DNA of 64,000 nt from Plasmodium relictum (taxonomy: Eukaryota; Apicomplexa; Aconoidasida; Haemosporida; Plasmodiidae), in contig NC_041681.1 of NCBI RefSeq assembly GCF_900005765.1, positions 248,001-312,000 of the forward strand, given 5' to 3'. How positions within the stretch are numbered: the stretch's first letter is position 1; each line of letters opens with the position of its first letter. Both the position numbers and the translations under genes were made by a program. The notes under the pieces were generated by a model. It had not been told where the DNA came from and searched no databases. It saw only the letters and a list, made by a program, of their open reading frames with translations. Positions 1-10,376 of this stretch are shown piece by piece.

Positions 1-517
1 TTACTTAAAAAGAACATAAAAAGGTTTAAATAGTAATAGTAAATCTAATATTTTGTTTATATATATATGAAAATAAAAACAATTTAAAAATATTTATAAA
101 AATTTTAATAAAAATTTTGAGTATAATAAAAAAATATAGATATACTATGAATTAATGAAATATTATAAAAATAAAAAATAATAAAAATTTCAAGGATAAA
201 AATATTTACTTTAAATCAATAATTAATAGAAAAAATTAGAGAAAACAAATGACGGAAAATACACAAAAATTATAAAATAATTATAACTCCTAAAATTCAA
301 AATTAATTTTTTTTTTTTTTTTATGGACATTTATATAGAATATAAAATATATAAATAAAAATGTTAAAATGTTTTAATTTTATTATATTTTCTATTATAA
401 TATTTTATAAGAATATATATTTAGACATGTTTTAAAATAGATAAACATGATTTTTATAAAAAAAAAATTTTTTTTTTTGAATTTTATATAAGTATAATAT
501 TTGAGTTATATATATAA
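1..517. other. Intergenic A+T-rich DNA
   Basis: This stretch lies downstream of the AAA ATPase gene, which is on the minus strand. It consists of A/T tracts and short open frames, and I see no supportable gene or structured RNA. It probably holds the 3' UTR of the ATPase. Confidence 0.6.
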
Positions 518-2305
518 CTACAATGAACTATGCATTTTACTCCATTCATCATAATCAAAAACATTTTTATAAGATGTATTAACTTGAGTCATAGCCTTAA
601 TAAAATCATTATATTTAATAGCACGAAAACTAGAAGTACTGGGTATGTTTTGTATTCCATTATATTGTTCTACTGCATCATCATATACATATTCGTAACA
701 TTTTGAACAAAGATGATAAATATCACTTCCATTCCAATTTTCTAGTTTAAGTGATACAGTATCTAATTCATCTTCAGTCATTTGAAATCCTGAATGAGTA
801 TGTTTTGAAATAATGTAACGGATTTGTTCTTTTCTTGCTTGAAAGTCAGGTAAAGGAATATATACTCTTTTATTGAAACGCCTCAAAGCAGCATCATCTA
901 TCATATCAGGCCTATTAGTTGCACCAATAATAACAGTGATAATATCTTTTTTAGTACTTATTCCATCAATCATTTGCAATAACTGATTTTTAATTCTTAT
1001 TGTTGTGTCATCTTCATCCTTTTTTCTTGCACCTAACAAAGAGTCAATTTCATCAAAAAATAAAATAGAAGGATTATCTATTTCTGCACACTTAAATAAA
1101 CTTGTAACAATTTTTTCTGTTTCTCCAATATATTTACTAAATAATGATGATGTATTGACATTATAAAAAGAACATTTACAAAAAGATGCTACCCATTTTG
1201 CTATCATAGTTTTTCCAGTACCAGGTGGTCCGAACAGTAATATTCCTTTAGCAGCTCTATTTAATCCAGTAAATAAGTCTGGTCTTAAAATTGCATTAAC
1301 AATTTTGTCTTTTATAATTTTTTTAATATCATATAAACCAATAATATCAGATTCTCTAATTTGCTCCTTAGAATCCATTTTCATACCTAATGCATACCTT
1401 ATTACATTTATTTCTATTCCTTGATCTATTAAAGACCAATATTTTTCTGGTATTTCATCATACCCATCATTTGAATCATCATTATTTTTTTTTGAGTTTT
1501 TTTTTTTTTCACTCTTTGTTTCATTTTTATTATTTCTCAACATATTTCTATTTCTTTTTTTTTCATTAATAAAATTGAATGCTTGGATTGCTTCCTCATT
1601 TTTTTCATCTTTTCTTTTTACCAAGATATCATATGCATTAGAAAAAGTATCTTTTTTTTTTGAAGAAATCTTTTCAATATCATCATTTTCATCTGATAAA
1701 TAACTTTTTTTTTTCTTTTTTAATTTTAATGCTTTTGGAGTATATATAGCATCATCACTATCTTCAGAAACAAAATTTTTACCCTGCCTAATTTCGTCAG
1801 AATCTATTTCTCCTTTTAATTTTTTTGTATGTCCTTTTTCTTCTTGATAATTATTATCATTGTTTTTTTTTATATTAAAGGAATCATTCTGAAAATTATA
1901 TTTGCTATTATTTCCATGATTATTTTCTTCATGATAAATTTTAATAAACAAAGGATTAAAATTCATAAAATTTTTTATATCTAAACATTTAATACCACTC
2001 ATAAAATTAATATTCTGTTCAATTTTATTATTAATATTTTTATTTTCATTATCATTTAATAAATTATTAGCATTACTGTAAACCTCTAAATCTTCGTAAT
2101 TTTTAAAAATATCATTATGAAAATTTGAAAAAATAAAGTTATTAATATCTATTACATTTTTCTTTGTATCATTTCCATCCAATTTATTTTCATATATATC
2201 CCATATTTCATTTAGCAATATTTCTTGAAAACAATTCTTTTCTTCTTCTTCTAGTATTTGATTGTAAATAGATTCATTTGTAAGTATATCATTCAATCCA
2301 TTCAT
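518..2305 (-). CDS. AAA ATPase of the fidgetin/spastin/katanin (meiotic) clade
   Basis: This single-exon gene encodes 595 residues. The C-terminal half is one complete AAA module. It has the clade-typical entry GLYDIKKIIKD...LRPDLFTGL (residues 323-348), Walker A GPPGTGKT (359-366), a KYIGETEK pore-loop region (391-398), Walker B ILFFDEID (414-421), sensor-1 region GATNRP (461-466), the arginine-finger segment ALRRF (473-477), and a short Vps4-like C-terminal helix region. The first 290 residues are Asn/Lys/Glu-rich and look disordered, with no recognisable MIT domain. By family, such ATPases pull tubulin tails or other substrates through a hexameric pore; microtubule severing is the best guess, with fidgetin-like 1 (a recombination factor) as the alternative. 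The linker looks most like fidgetin-like proteins. The clade is secure, the exact ortholog is not. Confidence 0.9.
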   Translation of the reverse strand: MNGLNDILTNESIYNQILEEEEKNCFQEILLNEIWDIYENKLDGNDTKKNVIDINNFIFSNFHNDIFKNYEDLEVYSNANNLLNDNENKNINNKIEQNINFMSGIKCLDIKNFMNFNPLFIKIYHEENNHGNNSKYNFQNDSFNIKKNNDNNYQEEKGHTKKLKGEIDSDEIRQGKNFVSEDSDDAIYTPKALKLKKKKKSYLSDENDDIEKISSKKKDTFSNAYDILVKRKDEKNEEAIQAFNFINEKKRNRNMLRNNKNETKSEKKKNSKKNNDDSNDGYDEIPEKYWSLIDQGIEINVIRYALGMKMDSKEQIRESDIIGLYDIKKIIKDKIVNAILRPDLFTGLNRAAKGILLFGPPGTGKTMIAKWVASFCKCSFYNVNTSSLFSKYIGETEKIVTSLFKCAEIDNPSILFFDEIDSLLGARKKDEDDTTIRIKNQLLQMIDGISTKKDIITVIIGATNRPDMIDDAALRRFNKRVYIPLPDFQARKEQIRYIISKHTHSGFQMTEDELDTVSLKLENWNGSDIYHLCSKCYEYVYDDAVEQYNGIQNIPSTSSFRAIKYNDFIKAMTQVNTSYKNVFDYDEWSKMHSSL

Positions 2306-2765
2306 ATTACATACCTTTGATAAAGCTTATAAAAATTCTAGTATACAATTAAAGTTATTTTTTCTTTTTTTATATTAAAACGATCATTTCATTATATTTC
2401 TTTAATTTTTATAAAACTATATTATATTCTCATTTGGTATGTACATATTAATATATTCTTTTATTTACTTTATGTTTTTAATATATATTTTCAAATGCTC
2501 GAATATTAATGATACATTAAAATATTATGTTATTAATTTAAAAAAAAAATATTCTAAATGCTATGAACAAATAAAATGTTTTAAAAAAAAAAAGAAACAT
2601 ATACATATATTTAAATATACAAGTTTTTATGCATTTTTCATTAAATATTTTTATATATAAAAAATTTTTTTTTTTTGTTTTTTAATATATATAATTCAAC
2701 TCTTTGAAGTTTTAAAAAAAAAAAAGATAAATACGACATAACAAAAAGAAATAAATGAATTATTC

Positions 2766-2808
<43 letters not shown>

Positions 2809-2891
2809 ATAAAAAAAAAAAAAAAAAAAAAAACAAAAAAACAATTAAAATTTTAAAGAAAAATAAAATATATACATATTTAAAAAAAAAA
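2306..2891. other. Intergenic DNA with long poly(A) tracts
   Basis: The gap between two minus-strand genes includes two near-adjacent homopolymeric A runs (about 2767-2801 and 2811-2833). Short frames on both strands here are explained by homopolymers, and I see no gene. It should contain the promoter and 5' UTR of the AAA ATPase. Confidence 0.6.
2767..2833. repeat. Homopolymeric A tracts
   Basis: Two runs of A, about 35 and 23 bases, are separated by a ten-base interruption. Long poly(dA:dT) tracts are common in Plasmodium promoters and tend to exclude nucleosomes. Their exact length is the part of the sequence most liable to assembly error. Confidence 0.85.
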
Positions 2892-3401
2892 CTAATATAT
2901 ATATATGAATGTACTATTATCTTCTTGAATTATTGTGTAAACTTTATGTACTATTACATATTCATTTTCTAATTCATCTATGCCCTTATCATTATCAGTT
3001 ATGTTAGTTAGAACATTCTTATTTAATATATTTTGAAAATATTTGGAGTATATATAAGTTTGAGAAAAAAAATGATTGTAGTTGTACATCATTTGTTTGT
3101 TTTTTAACATATTCTTATTAATGAAATCTTTTCTTTTTTCTACAGTGTCCTTACCTTTAAATTTATTAAAAATATTAAATGATTTCATTGTATTATTATT
3201 TAATTTATTTATCATTAAAATACTAGGTTTATTTGTTGTTATATCTGTTGATTGTGGTGATGTTTTGCAATTTTTTATAATATTAATCAAGTAATTTCTC
3301 TTAAAATATTTTTTTATTTCATTCTCTTCATCTTTTCGGAAAATAATAAAAAATGCATTTAATTTTTGTTTAAGTCTTTCTAAGTTTTCATGTTCTTTCA
3401 T
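2892..3401 (-). CDS. Small conserved-looking protein of unknown function
   Basis: This is an ATG-started single-exon frame of 169 residues. I do not recognise a family. It is rich in Lys, Asn and Ile but is not a simple repeat: residues 1-60 read as charged helices, with segments such as LERLKQKLNAFFIIFRKDEE. There is no signal peptide or clear membrane segment. It is kept as a gene because its composition is more mixed than that of the spurious frames nearby and it has a proper ATG after a stretch of non-coding DNA. It lies about 590 bases upstream of the AAA ATPase on the same strand, and its upstream region is shared divergently with the coiled-coil gene at 5971. It could be one exon of a longer gene. 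Confidence 0.55.
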   Translation of the reverse strand: MKEHENLERLKQKLNAFFIIFRKDEENEIKKYFKRNYLINIIKNCKTSPQSTDITTNKPSILMINKLNNNTMKSFNIFNKFKGKDTVEKRKDFINKNMLKNKQMMYNYNHFFSQTYIYSKYFQNILNKNVLTNITDNDKGIDELENEYVIVHKVYTIIQEDNSTFIYIY

Positions 3402-4404
3402 TATTTAAAGTCCTTTTTTATTAATATTTCTCTTTTTATGACTTAATTTTTACAAGACTTCAAAATATGTATAATTACTAAATTAAATGTAATAATAAAA
3501 AAAATTATAAAAATAATGTGGAAAAAGAAAAAAAACTCTAAATTATATATATTTTATATATTTATTTAGTAAATAAATTTGTTATTGATAACATTTTAAA
3601 TAAAAGAATTTAAATCAAAAAATATAAACATACAGACACAAAAAAGAGTATTATCTAAAATTCGCTTTTATAAAAAAAAAGAAAAAAGGAAAATAATTAC
3701 ACCTTAATTGTAAAATCTAATTATTTTTAGTATGAATATTATGTTTATAATTTATATAGATAGATACAAAATTGTAAACAATATGTAATAACAAAAGAAT
3801 AAAGAATGAATTGATTTTTTCATGTAAATTTCCTTTCTTTTTAAAATTTTAATATTTTTATGAATCAACAAAAAAAAAATATAATCTATTATTTCTTCTT
3901 AGATATCTCTAATTATGCATAAACTCTATTTTTAAGTAAATTTTTAATATTGAAATAATGAATATTTTTATAGAAAACAAAAAGAAAATGCAAACAATTT
4001 TTCATTTTCTAATAACTTTTTTCTTTTTCTTTTTTTCTTTTTTTCTTTTTTTCTTTTTTTTTTTTATATTTTAAGAAATATATTTTCTAAATATTATTAT
4101 AAAACAAATTTGATTACTACTTATAAAAAATCAAGGATTTTTTTTTTCTTTTTTGTATATTTCATGAGAACAAAAACCGTTGTAAATATTAATTCTCTAA
4201 TAATTAGATATAAAAAAAAAAAAAAAATGACAAAAAAATTTAGATGTGCATTATTTTAAATTTTAAAGTATTAATTTATAATACCTACCTTAAAATAGAA
4301 AAAAGAAAAAAGCTTTATTACATCTTATAAATATATAAAAAACCTTTAAAAGAAAAATATTTAAACATTTCTCTTTTTCTTCTATTTCTGTAATTAATAT
4401 TACA

Positions 4405-4439
<35 letters not shown>

Positions 4440-4454
4440 AAAGAGGCTAAAAGT

Positions 4455-4500
4455 TGCACACCGATATTTAGATGCATTTAATTTTAATATTCCGTGTGCA
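4455..4500. promoter_or_regulatory. Inverted pair of TGCACAC-type elements
   Basis: TGCACACCG at 4455-4463 faces CCGTGTGCA at 4492-4500, so the two arms are near-perfect inverted copies about 28 bases apart, with a TGCAT between them. They stand out as G+C-rich islands in almost pure A+T. GTGCA cores are bound by several ApiAP2 factors, AP2-I among them (family knowledge). That this pair is a working site is inference. Confidence 0.35.
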
Positions 4501-5422
4501 AATAAAACTTGAAATATAAGAAAAAAAATTAAATAAAAAAAAAGGGACTATATATATATTTTTTGGCTTATTTTTTTTAAACAAATTACTTTTTAAATTT
4601 TGTTTTATAAAAAAAAAAAAACCTTTTCATATATAGATAAATGTGTAAATTATATATATATTTTCTTTAAATATTAACATAAATGTTCCATTGAATAAAA
4701 GGGAAAAAAAAAAAATTTTTGTATTTTTTTTACTTTTTCATTTTCTTTCATTATAGATACCTAGCGCATTTGATACTTAAAAGTTTTATTCTTAAAAAAC
4801 TCTTTCAAAAATAATAAAAAAGTTTATTCATATTTTAAAAGCATTTAAATATTCGTATGAAATTTTTTATAAAATGAAAAAAATTAAAAAAGAAATTGGA
4901 AAATTAAAATATTTTTTATAAATTTAAGTTAATCTAGATAATTTAAAAATTAAATTATTTCTTAATACTTTAAGTTATTTTTTTCGGTTGTAATTTTTTT
5001 TTATATCAAAATAATATAAGCAAAGGTTTTTTACTTTTTCGTTTATTAATTGTTTTTTCTTATTTCTGTAATTTAACACTTTTTTTCAAAAAAAAAGAAA
5101 AAAATATACTTTTTTAAATACTATCACAATACCTTTTTAACATTCTTCAATTCTTTTTAATTTTAATAGAACAAAAAATAAATTATATGCATTAAAAAAA
5201 TTCAGTAACAATTTTAAGAAAGTGAAATAAATAAAAAAGGTAGAAAAATATCACAAAAAATAATATAAAATTTAAAAAATTTAATAAAATGATGTATGTA
5301 GTTTATTTTATTAGATTTTTTCAACAGCTATTAGGTATTACTAAAAAATTAAGTATTTAAATAAAAAGATGTATGCATAATATATATAAAATACATAAAT
5401 TTTTTTTTAAAATTAAATATAT

Positions 5423-5525
5423 GGAAAAAAAAAATAAAAATAAAAATAAAAAGAAAAGGAAAAAGAAAAAGAAAAAGAAAAAGAAAAAGAAAAAGAAAAA
5501 GAAAAGAAAAGAAAAGAAAAGAAAA
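5423..5525. repeat. Purine-rich (GAAAAA)n / (GAAAA)n simple repeat
   Basis: A run of A-rich units passes from AAAAAT to GAAAAA and then GAAAA steps, with every purine on the plus strand. On the minus strand it reads as poly-Phe/Leu, which is not a gene. It sits about 450 bases upstream of the coiled-coil gene. Confidence 0.85.
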
Positions 5526-5970
5526 TAGTTAAATATAATCATTTAGAAAATACTAAAAAATTTCCTAAATAATTTTTTTTGAATTATAATATTAAAAAAT
5601 AATAAAATTACAAAGTTTCATATGAATATTTTATTCCAGTAAATTTTTTTTTTATTTTATTTCGTATGTTATAAAATTCTTATAAAACAATTCGTTTATT
5701 ATAATTTTATTTTTTTATATAGTTAAAAATTTAATTTTTTTTTTAAAACAAAAAAAGAAAAACTTAAAAATAATACACATATTTGTTTTTAATTTTTTTT
5801 AAAATATTTTTCTTATGAAATGATAAAATTATAAAATATTTATAGAGATATATTTAAATATAATTTTTTATTAAAGCTGAAGAAAGACATATTTTGAGAA
5901 TACGATAATAATACTAATTTTATTTTTTCCCTTACTAATATGTAAATTTTTGTAATAAAATTTGAATAGA

Positions 5971-8900
5971 ATGTCTCTATTTGAAGGTATGTCGATAAAA
6001 TCTTCAGATCAAAAAGGAAAAGGAAAAAATTCAACTAATAAAAATAATGAAATAAAAGAAGTGATACTAGGAAATAATGAACTTTTATATGATAAAAATT
6101 TGATAAAAGTAAAGAAAGTTGATAATGATATATTTCATGATAAAAATGGAAATATTTTAAATTATACAGAAAATGAAAAGTGTGAAGAAGAAAAAAATAA
6201 TAGTCTATATGAATCAAAAAAAAATACTTCTAATTATGATTTTGAAATATTATCTGATTCTACTATTTATGAAAATAAAAATAATAAACTAGATGGAGCA
6301 CACATATATAAAAGTATAAATGGCAATGAAAAAATTATAAAAAATAATATAATAGCAAATAGTCACGATAGTTTAAATAAAATTAAGTCAAATGATCTTA
6401 ACTATATAAAAAATGATGAAAATAATTTTAATTATTTAGAAAAAAAATATTGTGATCTGAATAATAGTTTAAATGGGGAAAATGAAAATAATTATTTGAT
6501 GAATATACAAAATAACAATTCTTCTATGGAACCAGATACAAAATGTACAGATAATGAAAACATACAGAAAAAAGGATATCTTTATGATGATAAAAATGAA
6601 TTAAACTATTTCTTAAATATTATTCAGAACATTTTCAAGGAAAATAAAAATTTTCATTTTATTTCTTTAAAAAATATTTTTCAAAAATTATACGAAGATA
6701 ATGTTAATAAGAACATACTAATTATTTTATACTTCTATATTTACCATTCTTATATTTATAAAAAAATATATAATTTAAAAGCAGAATATAATTGTGATAA
6801 ATTAATATATAAATTGTTATTGAATATTTATAAGATACGAAAAAAAAGAAAAAGAGATAAAGAAAAAGAAAAAATACTTATTATAAAAGAAAAATTGGAT
6901 ATTGCAGATATAATTCAAAATAAAATATTTAATTATAATTTTATGTTAATGAAAATTGAGGATTACATTATTCAATTATTTAAAAGGAAAAAAAACATAT
7001 ATCATAATAATTATTTTTTGAAAATTTATGTTTGTAACTTTTTTAAAATTATTATACGTAACATATATTTAAATAAAAAAAAAGAAAAGAAAAATCAGAA
7101 AACATATGTTGAAGAAAAAAAAAAAGAACTTCATTCTGAAGAAGTGAATATTTTAGGAAAAGAAAAAAAATTAATTGAAGAAGAACAGAGTATTATAAAG
7201 GAAAAAGAAAAAACAGAAAACGAAAGTGAAAATATAAATAAATGCATAAATGATGTTTCAATAAAATATGATGAACAATTAAACGAAATTAATGATAAAA
7301 TAAATACCATTGATGATAATATAAAAGATCTAGAAAAAAAACTTGAATTGATGAAAATTGAAAAAATGCAAACATTAAAAGTAAGAGACAATTTAGAAAA
7401 TGATAAGAACAAAGAAATAAATTTATTATTATTAAAAAAGATGGAAATAAATACAAATCTTAATTTTTTAAACAACTCAATTTCTAGTATAAATGAAAAA
7501 AGAAAACAAATTAATGAAGAAAAAGAAAAAATGAAATATATGTCAAACAATTTAAGAACTATATATGAAAATTTTCATAAAAAAAAAGTTATGACAGATA
7601 TTTTAATTATCCAATTACAAAAAATTATTCAAAATTTCTATGAGAATAATGATATATATGATAATAAAAATAGTTTTATCAATTTATCTGCAAAGGGGGA
7701 TACAGTCCCTCAATTAAATGAGGTAAATATTAAAGATTTTGTAGAAGAAAATTATACAGAAAATGGAAAAGAATTCATAAATTTAAATAAGGATAAAAAT
7801 GAAATAAAAAAAGTAATAAAAATTGAAAATTCAAGTAACAATATATTAGACACTAATCAAGTATTTAAAGAAATTAATTCAATATATAATACAAGTAGTG
7901 AAGGATCTAAGAGTATAAAAGATGGTGATATGATGAAAAATGAGAAAATTGAAAAAAAGAATAATATAAATAAATTTACAAGTAAAAATTGCACAAGCAC
8001 TTATAATTTAGATCTGTCTAATTCTTTAAGGAAAATATTTTTATTAAAAAAAAAAATATTTAGGTTAGAAAATTATATTAACTGCATAAAAGAAAAAAAA
8101 AAAAAACTAATGATCGATGTAAACCAGTATAACTGCGAAATAGTTAATATAAATATTAAAAAGGAAAATTTGAAAAATAAAAAGAAGATTTTACTTAAAA
8201 ATAAAATGTTGAATGAAATAAAAAATACTATTAGTGAACTTAATGAATTATTAAAAACAGAGAGTGTCTTTTTCAACCAATTGGAAAATTTTAAAGTGGA
8301 TATGAACAATCTAAATAAAAAATATATTCTTTTGAAGGAAAAAAAAGAAAAAATAAAAGAAAAATTGTTTCTTTTTGAGAAAAAGTTATTGAAAAGTGAA
8401 ATAATAAATGTTAAATATTACTTAAATGAAATAAATAAAATTAATTCTCAAAAAATGTCAGATGAAGATTTAACAAATGAATTAGACAAAAATAAAGAGG
8501 ATGTAGGAGAAAAGGAAAATACAAGAGAAAGAAAAATTGAGAATGAAAAAATAAAAGAAGAAAATAAACAAAAAGGGATTGAAAAAGAAATAATTGAAGA
8601 AAAAAATGAGAAAAAAAAAGTTATGAATGAAAAAAAAGTAGAGATTAAAGAAGGTGAGAAAGAAAAAGAGGAGATAAGAAATGAAGAAGATTTTTTGTTT
8701 TCTGAAGATTCCGAAGAAAGTATAATAAAAGTAAATTTCACGAAAATAATAGATGAATTAGAGGATATAAGTTCAGTTAGAGAATACGATGAATCAAACA
8801 GTGATAGAAAAAATAAAAATGATTTAAATGAAAGTTCATTTCTTTGTAATTTTAAAGATAATGATAAAGAAAAAGAAACTGTCATAAAATTGAATCAAAT

Positions 8901-9648
8901 TGAAAATAGTGAAATTGAAAATTGCGAATTTGAGAATAGTGAAGTTGAAAAGAGTGAAATTGAAATTAGTGAAGTTGAAGTTGAAAAGAGTGAAATTGAG
9001 AATAATGAAATTGAAATTAGTGAAATTGAGAATAATGAAATTGAAAAGAGTGAAATTGAAATTAGTGATATTGAAAATAGTGAAGTTGAAATTAGTGAAC
9101 TTGAAAAAAATAAAAATGAAAATAGTGAAAATGAAAATAATGAAGTTGAAAAAAATAAAAATAAGAATAGCAAAAATGAAAATAGTGAAGTTGAGAATGA
9201 ACAAATAGAAAAAAATGAGTCAGCAACATCTTTAATTAAGACAAATGAAAAAAAAAAATTGTTACCAAAAGAAAATAGTCATAGAATTTTTGAAATTAAT
9301 GAAAATAAAAATAAAATAAAAAACGAAGAATCTAATACAAATAATAATCATTTCCATAGTAATAATTATTATAATGAATTATTTAATACGTTAAAAAGTC
9401 TAAACAAAGAAGAAAGTAAAACATTTGAAAATATTTTATACAAATATAAAACTTTTTATACGTTAAATGAAAATATAGATTACAATATATTAGAACAAGA
9501 AATTCAAAAAATTTATAATAATATAGTAGAAGAGGAGAAAATTTTTAAAATGAAAAAATTAACCATTTTGAATAAAAAAAAAAATGTATTAAAAAAATAT
9601 TATCATTATACTTCAGACAATAGTGAAGATGATGAATTAAATCTTTAA
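5971..9648 (+). CDS. Large coiled-coil protein of unknown function
   Basis: This single-exon gene encodes 1,225 residues. The first in-frame ATG is at 5971; the open frame begins slightly upstream but has no ATG there. No family is recognised. Residues 1-210 are Asn-rich and disordered. Residues about 210-380 are hydrophobic and basic and look folded or helical. Long Lys/Glu coiled-coil segments follow at roughly 385-560 and 680-830. Residues about 975-1080 are a tandem pentapeptide repeat of the type S-E-I-E-N. The last 100 residues are less repetitive, with a helix-like stretch and an acidic tail. There is no signal peptide. A cytoskeletal or scaffold role is only a guess. The neighbouring plus-strand coiled-coil gene is not obviously related. 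Confidence 0.8.
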   Translation: MSLFEGMSIKSSDQKGKGKNSTNKNNEIKEVILGNNELLYDKNLIKVKKVDNDIFHDKNGNILNYTENEKCEEEKNNSLYESKKNTSNYDFEILSDSTIYENKNNKLDGAHIYKSINGNEKIIKNNIIANSHDSLNKIKSNDLNYIKNDENNFNYLEKKYCDLNNSLNGENENNYLMNIQNNNSSMEPDTKCTDNENIQKKGYLYDDKNELNYFLNIIQNIFKENKNFHFISLKNIFQKLYEDNVNKNILIILYFYIYHSYIYKKIYNLKAEYNCDKLIYKLLLNIYKIRKKRKRDKEKEKILIIKEKLDIADIIQNKIFNYNFMLMKIEDYIIQLFKRKKNIYHNNYFLKIYVCNFFKIIIRNIYLNKKKEKKNQKTYVEEKKKELHSEEVNILGKEKKLIEEEQSIIKEKEKTENESENINKCINDVSIKYDEQLNEINDKINTIDDNIKDLEKKLELMKIEKMQTLKVRDNLENDKNKEINLLLLKKMEINTNLNFLNNSISSINEKRKQINEEKEKMKYMSNNLRTIYENFHKKKVMTDILIIQLQKIIQNFYENNDIYDNKNSFINLSAKGDTVPQLNEVNIKDFVEENYTENGKEFINLNKDKNEIKKVIKIENSSNNILDTNQVFKEINSIYNTSSEGSKSIKDGDMMKNEKIEKKNNINKFTSKNCTSTYNLDLSNSLRKIFLLKKKIFRLENYINCIKEKKKKLMIDVNQYNCEIVNINIKKENLKNKKKILLKNKMLNEIKNTISELNELLKTESVFFNQLENFKVDMNNLNKKYILLKEKKEKIKEKLFLFEKKLLKSEIINVKYYLNEINKINSQKMSDEDLTNELDKNKEDVGEKENTRERKIENEKIKEENKQKGIEKEIIEEKNEKKKVMNEKKVEIKEGEKEKEEIRNEEDFLFSEDSEESIIKVNFTKIIDELEDISSVREYDESNSDRKNKNDLNESSFLCNFKDNDKEKETVIKLNQIENSEIENCEFENSEVEKSEIEISEVEVEKSEIENNEIEISEIENNEIEKSEIEISDIENSEVEISELEKNKNENSENENNEVEKNKNKNSKNENSEVENEQIEKNESATSLIKTNEKKKLLPKENSHRIFEINENKNKIKNEESNTNNNHFHSNNYYNELFNTLKSLNKEESKTFENILYKYKTFYTLNENIDYNILEQEIQKIYNNIVEEEKIFKMKKLTILNKKKNVLKKYYHYTSDNSEDDELNL
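8890..9205 (+). repeat. In-frame 15-bp tandem repeat encoding S/N-E-I/V-E-x pentapeptides
   Basis: Roughly twenty imperfect units of AGTGAAATTGAAAAT-like sequence lie inside the coiled-coil gene. They encode alternating E-I-E, E-V-E and E-L-E steps separated by N-S, K-S or I-S. Because the units lack T-A-A combinations on either strand, long spurious frames appear antisense to it. Copy number is likely to vary between strains. Confidence 0.9.
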
Positions 9649-10376
9649 ATATAAGCATTCATATAATAAGCATACATAATATATGCATAAATATATATTT
9701 CTTGTGAATTTTTTTTAGAATATATACTATGAATAAAAGAAAATAAAAATTTTTATATAAATCAAATTCTTTTATAATATCATAAAAACAGAACTTTTTG
9801 AATATTATAAATATTTTTTATATCAAAAATTTATCATTGGAAATTAATATCTAAAATTAAAAAATAAATACAATATTTTCTTTTATTCTATATTTATTGG
9901 ATACATTTTATGATTTTTTTCTTTAATTTTTCTTTTTTATTCTTATTTTTAATTTTTTTTTGTTAAAAATATATGGCAATTTTTCATATCTTCATTTTAT
10001 AATTAAATTATACTTTTAATCATATATTTTTTTTTGAAGTTTACCAAAAAAAAAATAAAGATTATCATTATCATTATTATTTTTTTTTTTTTTTTTTTTT
10101 TAGCTTTTATGCACACATCTCTAGATTTTGTTCAAATAATTTGATAAAATATTTTTTATTTATTATTTAATGTTATTTAAATAAAAATAAAATATATATA
10201 TATATATATATATATAATACCTTTTTTAGTCTTTTCATTTAGCTCTATATATATATATATACATATTTTTTTTTTTTAATGTTATTTATATAATTAAATT
10301 ATTAGTATTTGACTTATATTTATACAATTTTTATTTTACTTCCATTGATTCTTTCTTTTAAATATGTTTTTATAAA
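9649..10376. other. Intergenic DNA between two plus-strand genes
   Basis: I see only A/T tracts, a T run near 10081-10102 and (TA)n runs near 10194-10215 and 10248-10260. No gene is supportable. It should carry the promoter of the TEX9-like gene. Confidence 0.6.

Larger units (their letters stand above)
3402..5970. other. Divergent promoter region between a minus- and a plus-strand gene
   Basis: About 2.6 kb hold no supportable gene. It contains a pyrimidine-rich (CTTTTT)n-like run near 4017-4064, a (TA)n run near 4411-4435, an inverted pair of TGCACAC-type elements (4455-4500) and a long purine-rich (GAAAAA)n run (5423-5525). The region must carry promoters for both flanking genes. Confidence 0.55.

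Noticed and set aside
5357-5542. Poly-Phe/Leu frame on the minus strand
   Set aside because: It is simply the (GAAAAA)n purine repeat read in reverse.
8836-9208. Long open frames antisense to, and out of frame with, the repeat region of the 1,225-residue coiled-coil gene
   Set aside because: They are produced by the 15-base repeat, which lacks stops in several frames; the products are monotonous Phe/Ile/Ser or Lys/Val strings with no family character.
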